A DNA stretch of 64,000 bases from UBA4720 sp038227135 (lineage in GTDB: Bacteria; Gemmatimonadota; Gemmatimonadetes; Gemmatimonadales; Gemmatimonadaceae), in NCBI GenBank assembly GCA_038227135.1, contig JBBRQC010000007.1, positions 28,966 through 92,965 on the forward strand, in the 5' to 3' direction. A program made the translations under genes and the position numbers. Every line of letters starts with the position of its first letter. Position 1 is the first letter of the stretch. Below the pieces are notes generated by a model, which saw only the letters and a program-made list of their open reading frames with translations, did not search any database and was not told the DNA's origin. Positions 52,528-62,405 of the stretch are shown piece by piece.

Positions 52528-54104
52528 TGGCTTGTGGCCTCGCTCAATCGAGGCGTAGCCGAGCGACCTTCGACGCGATTAATGAGCAGCTGCGCGGACG
52601 CTTCGGTCCGGCGAAGCACAGGCGCTGGGTAAACGCCGAGCCAGATGATCACCGCGATGAGGGGAACGAGCAAGGCAAGCTCGCGCTTGTTCAAATCGGG
52701 TATGTGCTCGTTCTCGGGCTTGTCCAACGGGTTGAAGAGGATGCGCTGGAGCGCCCATAGCAGATACGCCGCGGCGAAGATCACGCCAGTCGCCGCGATG
52801 ACCGCGAGAATCGGGTACGCCCTGAACGATCCGATGAGCACGAGAAACTCCCCGACGAAACCGTTCGTGCCGGGCAGCCCAATGCTGCTCAATGAAACGA
52901 ACGTCAGGATCGCTGCAAAGAGCGGCACAACTCGCGCGATACCTCCGTAGGCGTCAATCGCGCGAGTGTGCCTTCGCTCGTAGATCATTCCAACGAGAAG
53001 AAATAGCGCTCCCGTCGAAATCCCATGGTTGATCATGATCAACAGCGCGCCCTGCACGCTTTGCAGCGTGAGCGCAAAAATGCCGAGCATCACGAAGCCG
53101 AGATGGCTGACGGAGGAATACGCGACCAGCTTCTTGAAGTCCGGCTGGACCATCGCTACGAGAGCGCCGTAGATGATGCCAATGACGGCGAGCAGCAGGA
53201 TGACATACCGAATCGTCGGGTTCATCGCCGCTCCCGGAAAGAGCGGGAGAGCGAACCGAAGAAATCCGAACGTGCCCATCTTCAACATGATGCCGGCGAG
53301 AATCACGGAGCCGGCGGTAGGCGCCTCGACGTGTGCGTCCGGGAGCCAGGTGTGAAACGGAAACATCGGCACCTTGACGGCGAAGGCGAGGAAAAAGGCC
53401 GCGAAGAGCCAGAGTGCCGCCCGCTGTGGCATGTTGGAGACCGCCAACACGTGGTCATAGCTGAAGTCCGGCGTTCCAGTCACCGTGCCCACGTGCAGCC
53501 CCAGGTAGATGATCGCGACGAGCATCAGCAACGACGGCAGCATCGTGTACACGAAAAACTTGAGGCTGGCGTAGATTCGGCGCTCGCCCCCCCAAATGCC
53601 GATGATGAAATACATCGGCACGAGCATGACTTCCCACATCACGTAGAACAGAAACAGGTCGCGCGCGAGGAACACGCCGAGCATCCCGGTCGTGAGAACC
53701 AGCAGGAGCGCGTAATAGCTGCGGACCTTGGTGCGAATGCTAGTCCAGCTTCCGAGCACCGCCAGCGGCATGATGAACGTCGTAAGAAGGACCATCATCA
53801 GGGCGATGCCGTCGATTCCGAGCGTGAACCGCACGCCCCATGTAGGAATCCAGGCCATGTCGATCGAGGCTTGCCAACCGCTATCGGCCGGGTTGTACGA
53901 CCACCACAGTCCCAGCGATACCACGAACTCGAGGACGAAAAACCAGAGCGCGATTTGCCTCGCGGCCGGATTCTCGACACCGCCGCCAGACGCCCGATCG
54001 CGCGCTGGAAGCGCAAGAAGCGCCAGCGTGCCCATGAGCGGAAGGACGAGCAACGCGGGAAGGACCCAGCTGTTGTAGCCGATCGATTCGAGAAGGCTTG
54101 CCAT
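52524..54104 (-). CDS. nuoM: NADH-quinone oxidoreductase subunit M
   Basis: Proton-pumping antiporter-like subunit. 526 residues. FYVMWEVMLVPMYFIIGIWG (conserved Glu), KVPMFPFHTWLPDAHVEAPT and DFKKLVAYSSVSHLGFVMLG are standard. Starts with ATG 8 bases after nuoL. Likely couples quinone reduction with menaquinone made by the mqn genes at 35-38 kb. Confidence 0.98.
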   Translation of the reverse strand: MASLLESIGYNSWVLPALLVLPLMGTLALLALPARDRASGGGVENPAARQIALWFFVLEFVVSLGLWWSYNPADSGWQASIDMAWIPTWGVRFTLGIDGIALMMVLLTTFIMPLAVLGSWTSIRTKVRSYYALLLVLTTGMLGVFLARDLFLFYVMWEVMLVPMYFIIGIWGGERRIYASLKFFVYTMLPSLLMLVAIIYLGLHVGTVTGTPDFSYDHVLAVSNMPQRAALWLFAAFFLAFAVKVPMFPFHTWLPDAHVEAPTAGSVILAGIMLKMGTFGFLRFALPLFPGAAMNPTIRYVILLLAVIGIIYGALVAMVQPDFKKLVAYSSVSHLGFVMLGIFALTLQSVQGALLIMINHGISTGALFLLVGMIYERRHTRAIDAYGGIARVVPLFAAILTFVSLSSIGLPGTNGFVGEFLVLIGSFRAYPILAVIAATGVIFAAAYLLWALQRILFNPLDKPENEHIPDLNKRELALLVPLIAVIIWLGVYPAPVLRRTEASAQLLINRVEGRSATPRLSEATSQ

Positions 54105-54112
54105 TCGTCAGC

Positions 54113-56332
54113 TCACCGCAGGGAAAAAGCGCCGAGGAGTGCGACCACTCCTACTACCAGGACCCACGCGTAGATGCCGACGTTGCCAGTCTGCAAACGC
54201 GACCCCGCGCGTCCGAAGACGTTTGCGAGCCAGGCGCTGCCGTTGACGAAGAACCCGTCGATTATGCCGCTGTCGACAAAACGCCAAAGAAAGTTCTTCG
54301 AGACCGCGTATGTCGGCGTGACGATTACCGCGTCGAGTGCTTCGTCGACGTAGTACTTGTTGGCGATAACTCCCTCGAAGCCCTCTTCTGAAACGGCATC
54401 ACGCTTCGGCACGAGCCGCGCGGGCTTGAGACGAGCGAATGCGTACACGATACCAAGTGCCGCGATCACGACCGCGATGCCCATTAGTATTTCTTCGGTG
54501 GCCGCCGGAACGCGGGCGGCCCCACCAGTCACGCGCGCCGTTGCAGCTCCGACTACGGGCTCGAGCCAGCTATCAAGCATGCCCGGACGGCCAATCGGCA
54601 GCGCATCCGTGATGACTTCGGGGAGATTGAGCCAGCCGCCAGCCACCGTCAGAACCCCGAGCACGACGAGCGGACCCGTCATCGCCCACGGCGCCTCGTG
54701 CAGGTGGTGCTCTTCTTCCGCTCCAGTGCGGGTCGGACCATGGAAGGTGTAGAGCATCATGCGCGTCATATAGACGGCCGTGAGCAGTGCAGTGACAAGC
54801 CCGGTGACGTAGATCGAGTAAAGAAGAGTATTGCCAGGAATTCCGAGCCAGCTTGCCGAGGCCAGTGTCGATCCCTGCGCGCGGGCGAAGACCGTTCCGA
54901 GGATCTCGTCCTTCGAAAAGAATCCGGAAAGCGGAGGTACGCCTGAAATTGCGAGGGTCGCGATCCACATCAGAACGCAGGTGACCGGCAGAAATCGCCT
55001 GAGACCGCCCATGTTGCGCATATCCTGGGCGTCTTCGTGACTGTGTGTCGTGTGATAGGCCCGGTGCATTGCGTGAATAACCGAGCCAGAACCCAGAAAC
55101 AGCAGAGCCTTGAAGAAAGCGTGCGTGACGAGATGAAACATGCCGGATACGTAAGCTCCAACGCCGACGCCTACGAACATGTAGCCGAGCTGCGAGATCG
55201 TCGAATATGCCAGGACCTTCTTGATGTCCCATTGCTTGAGGCCTATGGTCGCCGCAAAAATCGCGGTCACCGCGCCGACCACCGCTACTGTGAGCGATGC
55301 GACCGGCGACAGGGAGAAAAGCGCCGCGCTGCGCGCGATCAGATAGACGCCGGCCGTTACCATCGTGGCGGCATGGATAAGGGCCGAGACGGGAGTCGGG
55401 CCAGCCATCGCGTCCGGCAGCCAGATGTAGAGCGGGATCTGCGCGCTCTTTCCGGTGCAGCCAAGGAACATGAACAGGCAGATAGCGGTGACCAAGCCGC
55501 TGCCGGCACCGAGATCGAGCGCCTTTGCGTTTACGCCGATGAAGTCGAGAACGCCGATGTTCGCGAACAGCATGAACATCGCCACCAGAAAACCAAAGTC
55601 TCCTATGCGGTTGACGATGAATGCCTTCTTGCCCGCATCCGCATTCGCCTTGTCGTTGAACCAGAATCCTATCAACAGGTAGGAGCAGAGTCCCACGCCC
55701 TCCCATCCCACGAAAAGCACGGGGTAATTGGCGCCAAGCACCAGCACCAGCATGAAGAACACGAACAGGTTGAGGTACGCGAAGTAGCGCGGGTACCCCG
55801 GATCGTCCTGCATGTATCCGACGCTGAAGATGTGAATCAAGGCTCCGACGCCAGTGATCACGAGGATCATCACCATGGACAGCTGATCAAGCTGGAATGC
55901 GGCATCTATCTGCAGGTCACTCACGGGCATCCAGCTGAAGTAACGTTGGATGAACGGGGCTTCCATGTGGACGCCGGCCATCGTCTGCCAGATTGCGAGG
56001 GCGAGCAGGAACGACAGGATGAGCACTCCCGGCCCGAGGATACTCGTCGCTCCGGCCCACCGATGACGCTTCACGGCGTGATGGTCGTCGCCCGCCGCCC
56101 CCGCCTGTTCCGCGTGCGAGATAGCCGAAGCCTCACCGGGCGCGGCGGAATGTGGATGGTGATCTGGTGTGTTCGGATCATCCGGGCCAAGCTTCGCGCT
56201 ATTAAGCGATAGCAGACCGTTGATCACGAAACCCGCTAGGGGCAACACCGGCAGCAACCACACCCAGTCGGCCACCGTTCCAGACAGCGGGTGGGCTTGC
56301 GAGGCTGAGCCGACAACAGACTGTATCAGCAT
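54113..56332 (-). CDS. nuoL: NADH-quinone oxidoreductase subunit L with His-rich loop
   Basis: Largest antiporter-like subunit, with the lateral helix that runs along the membrane arm. 739 residues. Hallmarks: LFVGWEGVGLCSYLLIGFWF, KSAQIPLYIWLPDAMAGPTP, and WDIKKVLAYSTISQLGYMFV. Residues 45-92, between the first and second helices, are an unusual hydrophilic insertion with seven His and many Asp (PDHHPH, GDDHHAVKRH). The ATG at 56332 overlaps the nuoK stop (TAATG); the longer frame is inside nuoK and nuoJ. Confidence 0.96.
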   Translation of the reverse strand: MLIQSVVGSASQAHPLSGTVADWVWLLPVLPLAGFVINGLLSLNSAKLGPDDPNTPDHHPHSAAPGEASAISHAEQAGAAGDDHHAVKRHRWAGATSILGPGVLILSFLLALAIWQTMAGVHMEAPFIQRYFSWMPVSDLQIDAAFQLDQLSMVMILVITGVGALIHIFSVGYMQDDPGYPRYFAYLNLFVFFMLVLVLGANYPVLFVGWEGVGLCSYLLIGFWFNDKANADAGKKAFIVNRIGDFGFLVAMFMLFANIGVLDFIGVNAKALDLGAGSGLVTAICLFMFLGCTGKSAQIPLYIWLPDAMAGPTPVSALIHAATMVTAGVYLIARSAALFSLSPVASLTVAVVGAVTAIFAATIGLKQWDIKKVLAYSTISQLGYMFVGVGVGAYVSGMFHLVTHAFFKALLFLGSGSVIHAMHRAYHTTHSHEDAQDMRNMGGLRRFLPVTCVLMWIATLAISGVPPLSGFFSKDEILGTVFARAQGSTLASASWLGIPGNTLLYSIYVTGLVTALLTAVYMTRMMLYTFHGPTRTGAEEEHHLHEAPWAMTGPLVVLGVLTVAGGWLNLPEVITDALPIGRPGMLDSWLEPVVGAATARVTGGAARVPAATEEILMGIAVVIAALGIVYAFARLKPARLVPKRDAVSEEGFEGVIANKYYVDEALDAVIVTPTYAVSKNFLWRFVDSGIIDGFFVNGSAWLANVFGRAGSRLQTGNVGIYAWVLVVGVVALLGAFSLR

Positions 56333-56625
56333 TAGCCTCTGAGAAGGTTGATGTCCCTTAGATTCACCGTTCGCCGATGACGGAAGATCGAGATGATGAT
56401 CGCGAGTCCGACCGCTGCTTCGGCGGCCGATACGGTCATGACGAATATGACGAATACCTGGCCGGCGGCCCCGTAATAGCGCGAGAACGCGACGAAGGTC
56501 AGGTTCACAGCGGTCAGCATCAGCTCGACGCACATGAAGATGATGATCGCGTTGCGGTGGATGAGAACGCCTATCACTCCGATGATGAAGAGTGCGGCAG
56601 TAAGTGCGAGTGATTCAGCGAGCAC
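56332..56625 (-). CDS. nuoK: NADH-quinone oxidoreductase subunit K
   Basis: 97 residues, three membrane helices, conserved Glu in IIIFMCVELMLTAVNLTFVA. The start is GTG at 56625, preceded by GGGGGAGGG and overlapping nuoJ by 11 bases. The upstream continuation of the frame is low-complexity and lies within nuoJ. Confidence 0.95.
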   Translation of the reverse strand: MLAESLALTAALFIIGVIGVLIHRNAIIIFMCVELMLTAVNLTFVAFSRYYGAAGQVFVIFVMTVSAAEAAVGLAIIISIFRHRRTVNLRDINLLRG

Positions 56626-57166
56626 CGGCTGCCCTCCCCCTCGCCAGGACGACCGCGCCGGCGATCGCAACCAGCAACAGCACGCTAGTGAGCTCGAATG
56701 CGAGCAGGTACTCCCTGAAGAGAGGCTCGGCGATCGTTCCAACAGCGTTCAGCTTCTGGAACTGCTTCTCGTTGAAGTCGGTCGGAACGATCAACTGTTG
56801 CGGGAGCTTTGTCCGGGCGATGACCATAATTTCGCTCAGCAACCCAAGCCCGACGAGACCGGCCGCGAGTTTCCACCACTTTCCTCTGGCGGCGGCCAGC
56901 TCGGATGGATGGCCAAGATTGAGAAGCATGACCACGAAGAGGAAAACCACCATGATCGCGCCCGCATAAACGAGGATCTGCATGATGCCGATGAACTGCG
57001 CATCGAGCATTACGAACAGAGCCGCAAGGCTGAACATCGTGTTGACGAGCCAGAGCGCCGCCGGAACAGGACTCGTTCGCGTGACGAATGCGATCGCCGA
57101 GGTGAGCGCGATCACTCCAAAAAGGTAGAAATGAAAGACGTAGAAGAGCGGGTAGTGCGGCTCCAT
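56615..57166 (-). CDS. nuoJ: NADH-quinone oxidoreductase subunit J
   Basis: 183 residues, five helices, including the conserved third helix VYAGAIMVVFLFVVMLLNL that forms a pi-bulge in known structures. The ATG at 57166 overlaps the nuoI stop (TGATG). Confidence 0.95.
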   Translation of the reverse strand: MEPHYPLFYVFHFYLFGVIALTSAIAFVTRTSPVPAALWLVNTMFSLAALFVMLDAQFIGIMQILVYAGAIMVVFLFVVMLLNLGHPSELAAARGKWWKLAAGLVGLGLLSEIMVIARTKLPQQLIVPTDFNEKQFQKLNAVGTIAEPLFREYLLAFELTSVLLLVAIAGAVVLARGRAAGAR

Positions 57167-57666
57167 CACTCGCCCTTCGGATCTTCGGGATCCCACATCT
57201 CACACACCGGGTGCGACTGGTCCATCAGCCGCTGCAGGTCGTAGACAAAACCTTCCCTGCTGTACTCGGAATTCTCGTAATGGCGCCCGACGTGAATCGC
57301 CTCCTCGGGGCAAACCTCCTGACAGAACCCGCAGAAGATGCAGCGGAACTCGTCGATCTCGAACACGAGCGGGTACCGGTTCCCTTCTTCGTCTTCGCCT
57401 GGTACGAGCTTGATGCAGTTCGCCGGGCACACCGTCGGGCACAGCCCACACGCGACGCATTTCGCTTTTCCGGTCTCCGTCGTCAGCATGCGGTGGGTGC
57501 CGCGCCACCGGGGCGAGATTGGAGATTTCTCCTCGGGATACTGCGTCGTCACCCTGCCGTTTACGTCGAAGAGATGCTTGACCGTGAGCGCCATTCCCTT
57601 GAGCGTCGCCCGGATGTAGCTGATGTCGCCGATAGGCCGCTCCACGACCTTCACTATGATCGCCAT
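57166..57666 (-). CDS. nuoI: NADH-quinone oxidoreductase subunit I
   Basis: 166 residues with two 4Fe-4S motifs (CVACGLCPTVCP and CIFCGFCQEVCP) that hold clusters N6a and N6b, relaying electrons to N2. The ATG at 57666 overlaps the nuoH stop (TAATG); the frame upstream lies within nuoH. Confidence 0.97.
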   Translation of the reverse strand: MAIIVKVVERPIGDISYIRATLKGMALTVKHLFDVNGRVTTQYPEEKSPISPRWRGTHRMLTTETGKAKCVACGLCPTVCPANCIKLVPGEDEEGNRYPLVFEIDEFRCIFCGFCQEVCPEEAIHVGRHYENSEYSREGFVYDLQRLMDQSHPVCEMWDPEDPKGE

Positions 57667-58964
57667 TATCTGCCTGCCTCGCGAGCCTGTGTCGCTGTTA
57701 TCAGCGTGCGGCGGTCGAGCTGCCGCATCCTCTCGATCTCCCTCGGATGCATGCGGCCGTACGCGGGGCTTATCAGCCGACCACGATCGAGGATAGCGAA
57801 CAACACGATTACGAGCCCGACATTGAGCGACCCGAGTATGGCGGCGTACATGAGTCCGGGTTCGATTCCAGCCGCGGACAACCCGAGCATCACGGCAGCG
57901 ATCAGAACGATGTATACGAGCGCCAAAGGCAGCATGAACTTCCACCCCAGCGACATCAGCTGATCGTAGCGGAAGCGCGGCAGCGTCCAGCGGATCCACA
58001 TGAATAGGAAGATGAAGAACAGCATCTTCGTCAGCATTATCCCGATCGAGAGTAGCGTGAGCCAGCCGCTGAAAGGCCCGATGTTGTCGCGCGCGGTAAA
58101 GGGAACGTCCCACCCGCCGAAGAACAGCGTCGCCATCAAGGCGCTCGCCGTGACCATTCCGCCGTATTCGGCGATGAAGAAGAGGGAGAACTTCATCGCG
58201 CTGTATTCGGTGTGATATCCGGCGATCAGCTCCGATTCTGCTTCCGGTAGGTCGAACGGGAGCCTATTCGTCTCGGCGAAGGCGGATACCATGAAGATGA
58301 AGAACGCCACAGTCAGGTTCACGACATTCCACCCACCCCACGCCTGCTGGTTGATGATGCTGTTGAGACTGACGTTTCCGGCCAGAAGGAGCACCGGGAT
58401 GGTGGACATGCCCATCGAGATCTCGTAGGAGATCATCTGGGCGCTGGAACGCAGACCGCCGAGCAGTGCGTACTTGTTGTTCGAGGACCAGCCCGCGAGC
58501 ACGATGCCGTACACGCCGAGCGACGTGAGCGCCAGAATGAAAAGAAAGCCGACCGGAAGATCGGCAACGACCATGTCGATCCTTCCCCACCGGGTTGGAA
58601 GCGGAGCGCCAAAAGGAATCACGCACCACGCGGTGAGCGCGGGAACGAAGGAAAGTATCGGCGCCAGCACGAAGAGCGGTTTGTTCACCCCGTCGGGCAT
58701 CGTCTCTTCCTTCATGAAATTCTTCAAGCCGTCTGCAGCGGGCTGGAGCCATCCTTTGCCGACTCTGTTCGGCCCGTGACGATCCTGGATCCAGGCCGAG
58801 ATCTTCCGCTCCGCGAGAGTCAGCATGGCAATGCCGATCATGTAGATCGTGAAAATGATCAGTATCTTTATGATCGTGGCGATAAAGAAAACTCCCCCGC
58901 TCACGGGCGGGAGATTTGGATCGGCGATCTGCAGCAGCGCAGGAATCAGCCGAAGCGCGCTCAC
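57666..58964 (-). CDS. nuoH: NADH-quinone oxidoreductase subunit H
   Basis: 432 residues, eight helices; forms the quinone cavity with NuoB and NuoD. AERKISAWIQDRHGPNRVGK and NRLPFDLPEAESELIAGYHT are the signature loops. GTG start in a GTGA overlap with nuoG. C-terminal 40 residues form a hydrophilic cytoplasmic tail. Confidence 0.97.
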   Translation of the reverse strand: MSALRLIPALLQIADPNLPPVSGGVFFIATIIKILIIFTIYMIGIAMLTLAERKISAWIQDRHGPNRVGKGWLQPAADGLKNFMKEETMPDGVNKPLFVLAPILSFVPALTAWCVIPFGAPLPTRWGRIDMVVADLPVGFLFILALTSLGVYGIVLAGWSSNNKYALLGGLRSSAQMISYEISMGMSTIPVLLLAGNVSLNSIINQQAWGGWNVVNLTVAFFIFMVSAFAETNRLPFDLPEAESELIAGYHTEYSAMKFSLFFIAEYGGMVTASALMATLFFGGWDVPFTARDNIGPFSGWLTLLSIGIMLTKMLFFIFLFMWIRWTLPRFRYDQLMSLGWKFMLPLALVYIVLIAAVMLGLSAAGIEPGLMYAAILGSLNVGLVIVLFAILDRGRLISPAYGRMHPREIERMRQLDRRTLITATQAREAGR

Positions 58965-60544
58965 GTGGCAACCACCGCAATCGCGGCGTTCGGTCCCGAC
59001 GAGGGGGGATTCGCCAAAGGCAGTCCCTTGAAGCCAATCGTGTCGTAGCTGAGACCAGCGAAGGCTCTGTTGGAGGCGGCAAGGCTGGCGAAAACTTCCG
59101 ATGGGAGGAAGAAATTGCTCTGCTTCCCCATGGCGCCGAGCAAGTCACCGAGCACCAGCCAGCTTGGGCGGGTCTCACCCGGCGCCTGCCGTGCCTGCGT
59201 GAATCGCTGCACCCGCCCGCGCAGGTTGGTGACAGTGCCTTCCTCCTCGGAAAAATTGGCGATCGGCAGCACCACCGACGCCTTGCTCGCGACCTCAGGA
59301 AGGACCGATCCGATCACGATTACTTCGCTCGCGCGGGCGATCGCCGCGCCGTCGACGCCCTCGAGATCTTCTCCAGCGACAACGAGCACGTCCCCCTGCT
59401 TCAATCCAGCGAGAAGGTCCTTCGTCTTGCTGAATCCGAGTGCCTGGGCGCCATAGACGTTGGCGGCCCGATCGCGCCGCAGCGCGAGATCCTTCACACC
59501 GGGGAGAGGAGCTTCTTCGCCTTCGGTCACTCGAAAAGCTCCGCTGCCACCTTGCATGATCTGGGTCAGCAGGAAGAGAGCTTCGTTGGATAGCATCGGC
59601 GAAGCAGCGACGAATACCTTCTTTCCGTTCAGCGCGCGTGCAGCGGCGCTGATGGCGATTTCCCAGCTCGTAGGCGCGAGGGCCCTGGCGCGGCCAACCA
59701 TAGGCTGCTCCACGCGGTTTTTCTCGTTCATCCAGCGATAGTTGAGTCGGCCCCAGTCGCACATAAAGAACGCATTCACGTGCTCGTTGGGACGAGGGCG
59801 CATGCGCACCAGCTGGTTCTCGCGCGTCTCCATGATCACGTTGCAGCCCTGAGTGCAATTCGGGCAAATCGATGCGGTGCGATCGAGCTCCCAAGCCCGC
59901 GCCTTGTTGAGAAAATCCTTGGACAGCAGCGCGCCAACCGGGCACAGGTCGACGACGTTGGATGCCCACGGATGCGTGAGGTCCTTTCCCTCGAACTTTC
60001 CGATGAGGGCGCGATCGCCCCGCTCACTGACGTTGAGCACGGGATCGTGCGCCACGTCGTCCATGAAGCGCACGCAACGCGTGCACAGGATGCAGCGATT
60101 CGGCACGTAGATCACGTCGCCGCCAAAATCTTCGGCCGGATTGAATCGCTTGGGCTCGCGATACCGCGAGTCTTCGCGGCCTTCCTGGTACGTGTAGTCC
60201 TGCAACTCGCACTCGCCCGACTGGTCGCAAATGGGACAATCCAGCGGGTGGTTGATGAGCAACATCTCGAGCACGCCTTTGCGGGCGTCGAGCGATTTGT
60301 CGGAATGGACATGGACGACCTGGCCTTCGGCGACGGTCGTCGCGCATGAAGGAGCCAGCTTGGGAGCCTTTTCGACTTCGACGAGGCACATGCGGCATAC
60401 ACCGGCAACCGGAAGACCGGGATGATAGCAGTAGTGCGGAATCAGAACGCCGGCAGTCTTCGCGGCCTCGAGAATGGTCGTGCCGTCGGGGACGCTAACG
60501 GCCCGCCCTTCGATCGTCAGGTTTACCATCTTCGGCTCGGCCAT
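58961..60544 (-). CDS. nuoG: NADH-quinone oxidoreductase subunit G, compact form
   Basis: 527 residues against roughly 680-910 in well-known complexes. The N-terminal 2Fe-2S domain (LIPHYCYHPGLPVAGVCRMC), the CDQSGECELQDYTYQ site with a His ligand nearby, CILCTRCVRF...CPVGAL, and the extra CPNCTQGC site are all present. The molybdopterin-like C-terminal half is cut down to about 280 residues. All Fe-S ligands needed for electron transfer are intact, so it should work. Confidence 0.95.
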   Translation of the reverse strand: MAEPKMVNLTIEGRAVSVPDGTTILEAAKTAGVLIPHYCYHPGLPVAGVCRMCLVEVEKAPKLAPSCATTVAEGQVVHVHSDKSLDARKGVLEMLLINHPLDCPICDQSGECELQDYTYQEGREDSRYREPKRFNPAEDFGGDVIYVPNRCILCTRCVRFMDDVAHDPVLNVSERGDRALIGKFEGKDLTHPWASNVVDLCPVGALLSKDFLNKARAWELDRTASICPNCTQGCNVIMETRENQLVRMRPRPNEHVNAFFMCDWGRLNYRWMNEKNRVEQPMVGRARALAPTSWEIAISAAARALNGKKVFVAASPMLSNEALFLLTQIMQGGSGAFRVTEGEEAPLPGVKDLALRRDRAANVYGAQALGFSKTKDLLAGLKQGDVLVVAGEDLEGVDGAAIARASEVIVIGSVLPEVASKASVVLPIANFSEEEGTVTNLRGRVQRFTQARQAPGETRPSWLVLGDLLGAMGKQSNFFLPSEVFASLAASNRAFAGLSYDTIGFKGLPLANPPSSGPNAAIAVVAT

Positions 60545-61857
60545 CAGGCAACCGCCGCAACGACGGGATGGAACCGCCTGCCCTGGATCAACGCTTCGAA
60601 CTCGCTGCGAAACTTATTGATTCCGGACACGACGGGAACCGCGCACGAGTCGCTCAGCACGCAGATGGTCTTTCCCGTCATCTGCTCGGCGATGTCGAGC
60701 AAGGTGTCCATGTCCTCGATGGTGCCCTGCCCGTCCCGAATGCGTTCCATGATCTTCGTCGTCCACGCCGTGCCTTCACGGCACTGCGTGCACTGGGCGC
60801 AGCTCTCGTGGGCGAAGAAGCGGGCGATACGTGCGATCACCGAAACCATCGATTGCGCGTCGTCGATGACAATCACGCCGCCGGACCCGAGCATGGAGCC
60901 CTGCGCCACGAATCCTTCGTAGTCCATCAGGGTAGCTTCGGCCTCTTCGAGCGTTTGAATGGGAACCGATGCTCCGCCGGGGATCACGGCCTTGAACTTC
61001 CTTCCGTGAGGAGGTCCGCCGCACAGGTCGTAGAGAAATTCCTTGAACGGAAACCCCATCACGACTTCGTAGGTGCCGGGACGCTGCACATTTCCGCACA
61101 CCGAGAAGAGCTTGGTGCCGGTGCTCTTCGGATTCGACAGCGACATCTTCCTGTACCAGTCTGCGCCGTTCATGAGGATCGGCGCCGCGGCTATCAGGGT
61201 CTCGACGTTGTTGATCGTGGTCGGCATCCCGAACACGCCGGATACCGCCGGAAAGGGAGGCTTGATGCGCGGATTTCCGCGACGACCTTCCAGCGAGTTC
61301 ATGAGCGCCGTCTCCTCGCCGCAGATGTACGCGCCCGCTCCCTTGTGAACGTAGACATCGACGCGCTTGCCGCTGCCCATTGCGTTCTTGCCGATGATTC
61401 CGGCGGCGTACGCTTCCTTCACGGCTTGCTCCATCCAGTAGAGCGGCTCCGTGAATTCGCCGCGGATATAGATGTAGGCCGTTTCCGCACCGATCGCATA
61501 CGCGCCGATGGCGCATCCTTCGACCAGAGCATGCGGAGTCCAGCGCATCAGCTCCCGGTCCTTGAAGGTGCCGGGCTCTGACTCGTCCGCGTTGCAACAG
61601 AGATAATGCGGCCTCCCGTCGCCGGGTTTCATGAACGACCACTTCATGCCGGTGGGGAAACCGGCGCCGCCGCGGCCGCGGAGGCCGGATTCCTTGACCA
61701 CGGTCACGATGTCGGCCGGCGCCATTCCCAGCGCCTTCTCGAGCGCCTTGTAGCCGCCGCGCTTCTTCCATCCCTCGAGCGAGCGAGCTTCCGCGTCGCC
61801 GAAGTATCGGGAAAGCACGGGGGTCTCTCTCTGATGCGGCTGGTTCGGATAACCCAT
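60544..61857 (-). CDS. nuoF: NADH-quinone oxidoreductase subunit F
   Basis: 437 residues; binds NADH, FMN and cluster N3. GLRGRGGAGFPTGMKWSFMK (NADH/FMN loop), AGAYICGEETALMNSLEG, and the 4Fe-4S motif ESCAQCTQCREGTAW with a distant Cys near the C-terminus. Overlaps both neighbours by one base. Confidence 0.98.
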   Translation of the reverse strand: MGYPNQPHQRETPVLSRYFGDAEARSLEGWKKRGGYKALEKALGMAPADIVTVVKESGLRGRGGAGFPTGMKWSFMKPGDGRPHYLCCNADESEPGTFKDRELMRWTPHALVEGCAIGAYAIGAETAYIYIRGEFTEPLYWMEQAVKEAYAAGIIGKNAMGSGKRVDVYVHKGAGAYICGEETALMNSLEGRRGNPRIKPPFPAVSGVFGMPTTINNVETLIAAAPILMNGADWYRKMSLSNPKSTGTKLFSVCGNVQRPGTYEVVMGFPFKEFLYDLCGGPPHGRKFKAVIPGGASVPIQTLEEAEATLMDYEGFVAQGSMLGSGGVIVIDDAQSMVSVIARIARFFAHESCAQCTQCREGTAWTTKIMERIRDGQGTIEDMDTLLDIAEQMTGKTICVLSDSCAVPVVSGINKFRSEFEALIQGRRFHPVVAAVA

Positions 61858-62405
61858 TATGCCAGTCGTGCGATTAGGTCCGGAACCTTCTCCGGACTTA
61901 CCGATTCGATGAACTCCTCATTCACCATCACCGGAGTAGCAAATCCGCAGGCACCCAGGCACTCGACCTCGATGACTGTGAAGCGTCCGTCGGGCGAAGT
62001 GATTCCCAGCTCACCAGCGTTGGTGTGTCGCAGGAATGCCTTCACGACGTCCTCCGCTCCGCAGATCCCGCACGGAGATGTCGTACAAACCTGAATGAAA
62101 TATTTTCCCACCGGATGCTGGTGGTACATGGTGTAGAACGTCACTACGCCTTTGACGTACGCGGGCGTGAGCTCGAGGAGGCCGGACACTTCCTCCATTC
62201 CTTCGTCGCTCACCCAGCCGCGCTCGCGCTGCACGATCCAGAGCGCGGGCAGGAGCGCAGCCATCTTTGTCGGATAATGACTGAGCAGCTCGTCGAGCTC
62301 GCGCTTCACGTCGCCCGTGAACACGGGCGTATAGGGTTCGTGCGCGGCGCGATCGTGTGACGCGTAATCGGGCGACTCCAAGCCGCCTACGAGATCAGGT
62401 GTCAA
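61857..62405 (-). CDS. nuoE: NADH-quinone oxidoreductase subunit E
   Basis: 182 residues; thioredoxin-fold 2Fe-2S subunit (cluster N1a). Ligands: CTTSPCGICGAEDV (the first two Cys) and VECLGACGFATPVMV (the other two). The start is TTG at 62405, overlapping the nuoD stop (TTGA). The first 25 residues are not conserved, so a later GTG start is possible. Confidence 0.94.
   Translation of the reverse strand: MTPDLVGGLESPDYASHDRAAHEPYTPVFTGDVKRELDELLSHYPTKMAALLPALWIVQRERGWVSDEGMEEVSGLLELTPAYVKGVVTFYTMYHQHPVGKYFIQVCTTSPCGICGAEDVVKAFLRHTNAGELGITSPDGRFTVIEVECLGACGFATPVMVNEEFIESVSPEKVPDLIARLA

Noticed and set aside
53025..54173. 382-codon plus-strand open frame opposite nuoM
   Set aside because: Antisense shadow; composition is a reflection of the hydrophobic codons of nuoM and gives an implausibly charged protein.
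55037..56212. 391-codon plus-strand open frame opposite nuoL
   Set aside because: Same reason: highly charged reflection of a membrane-protein gene with all NuoL hallmarks.
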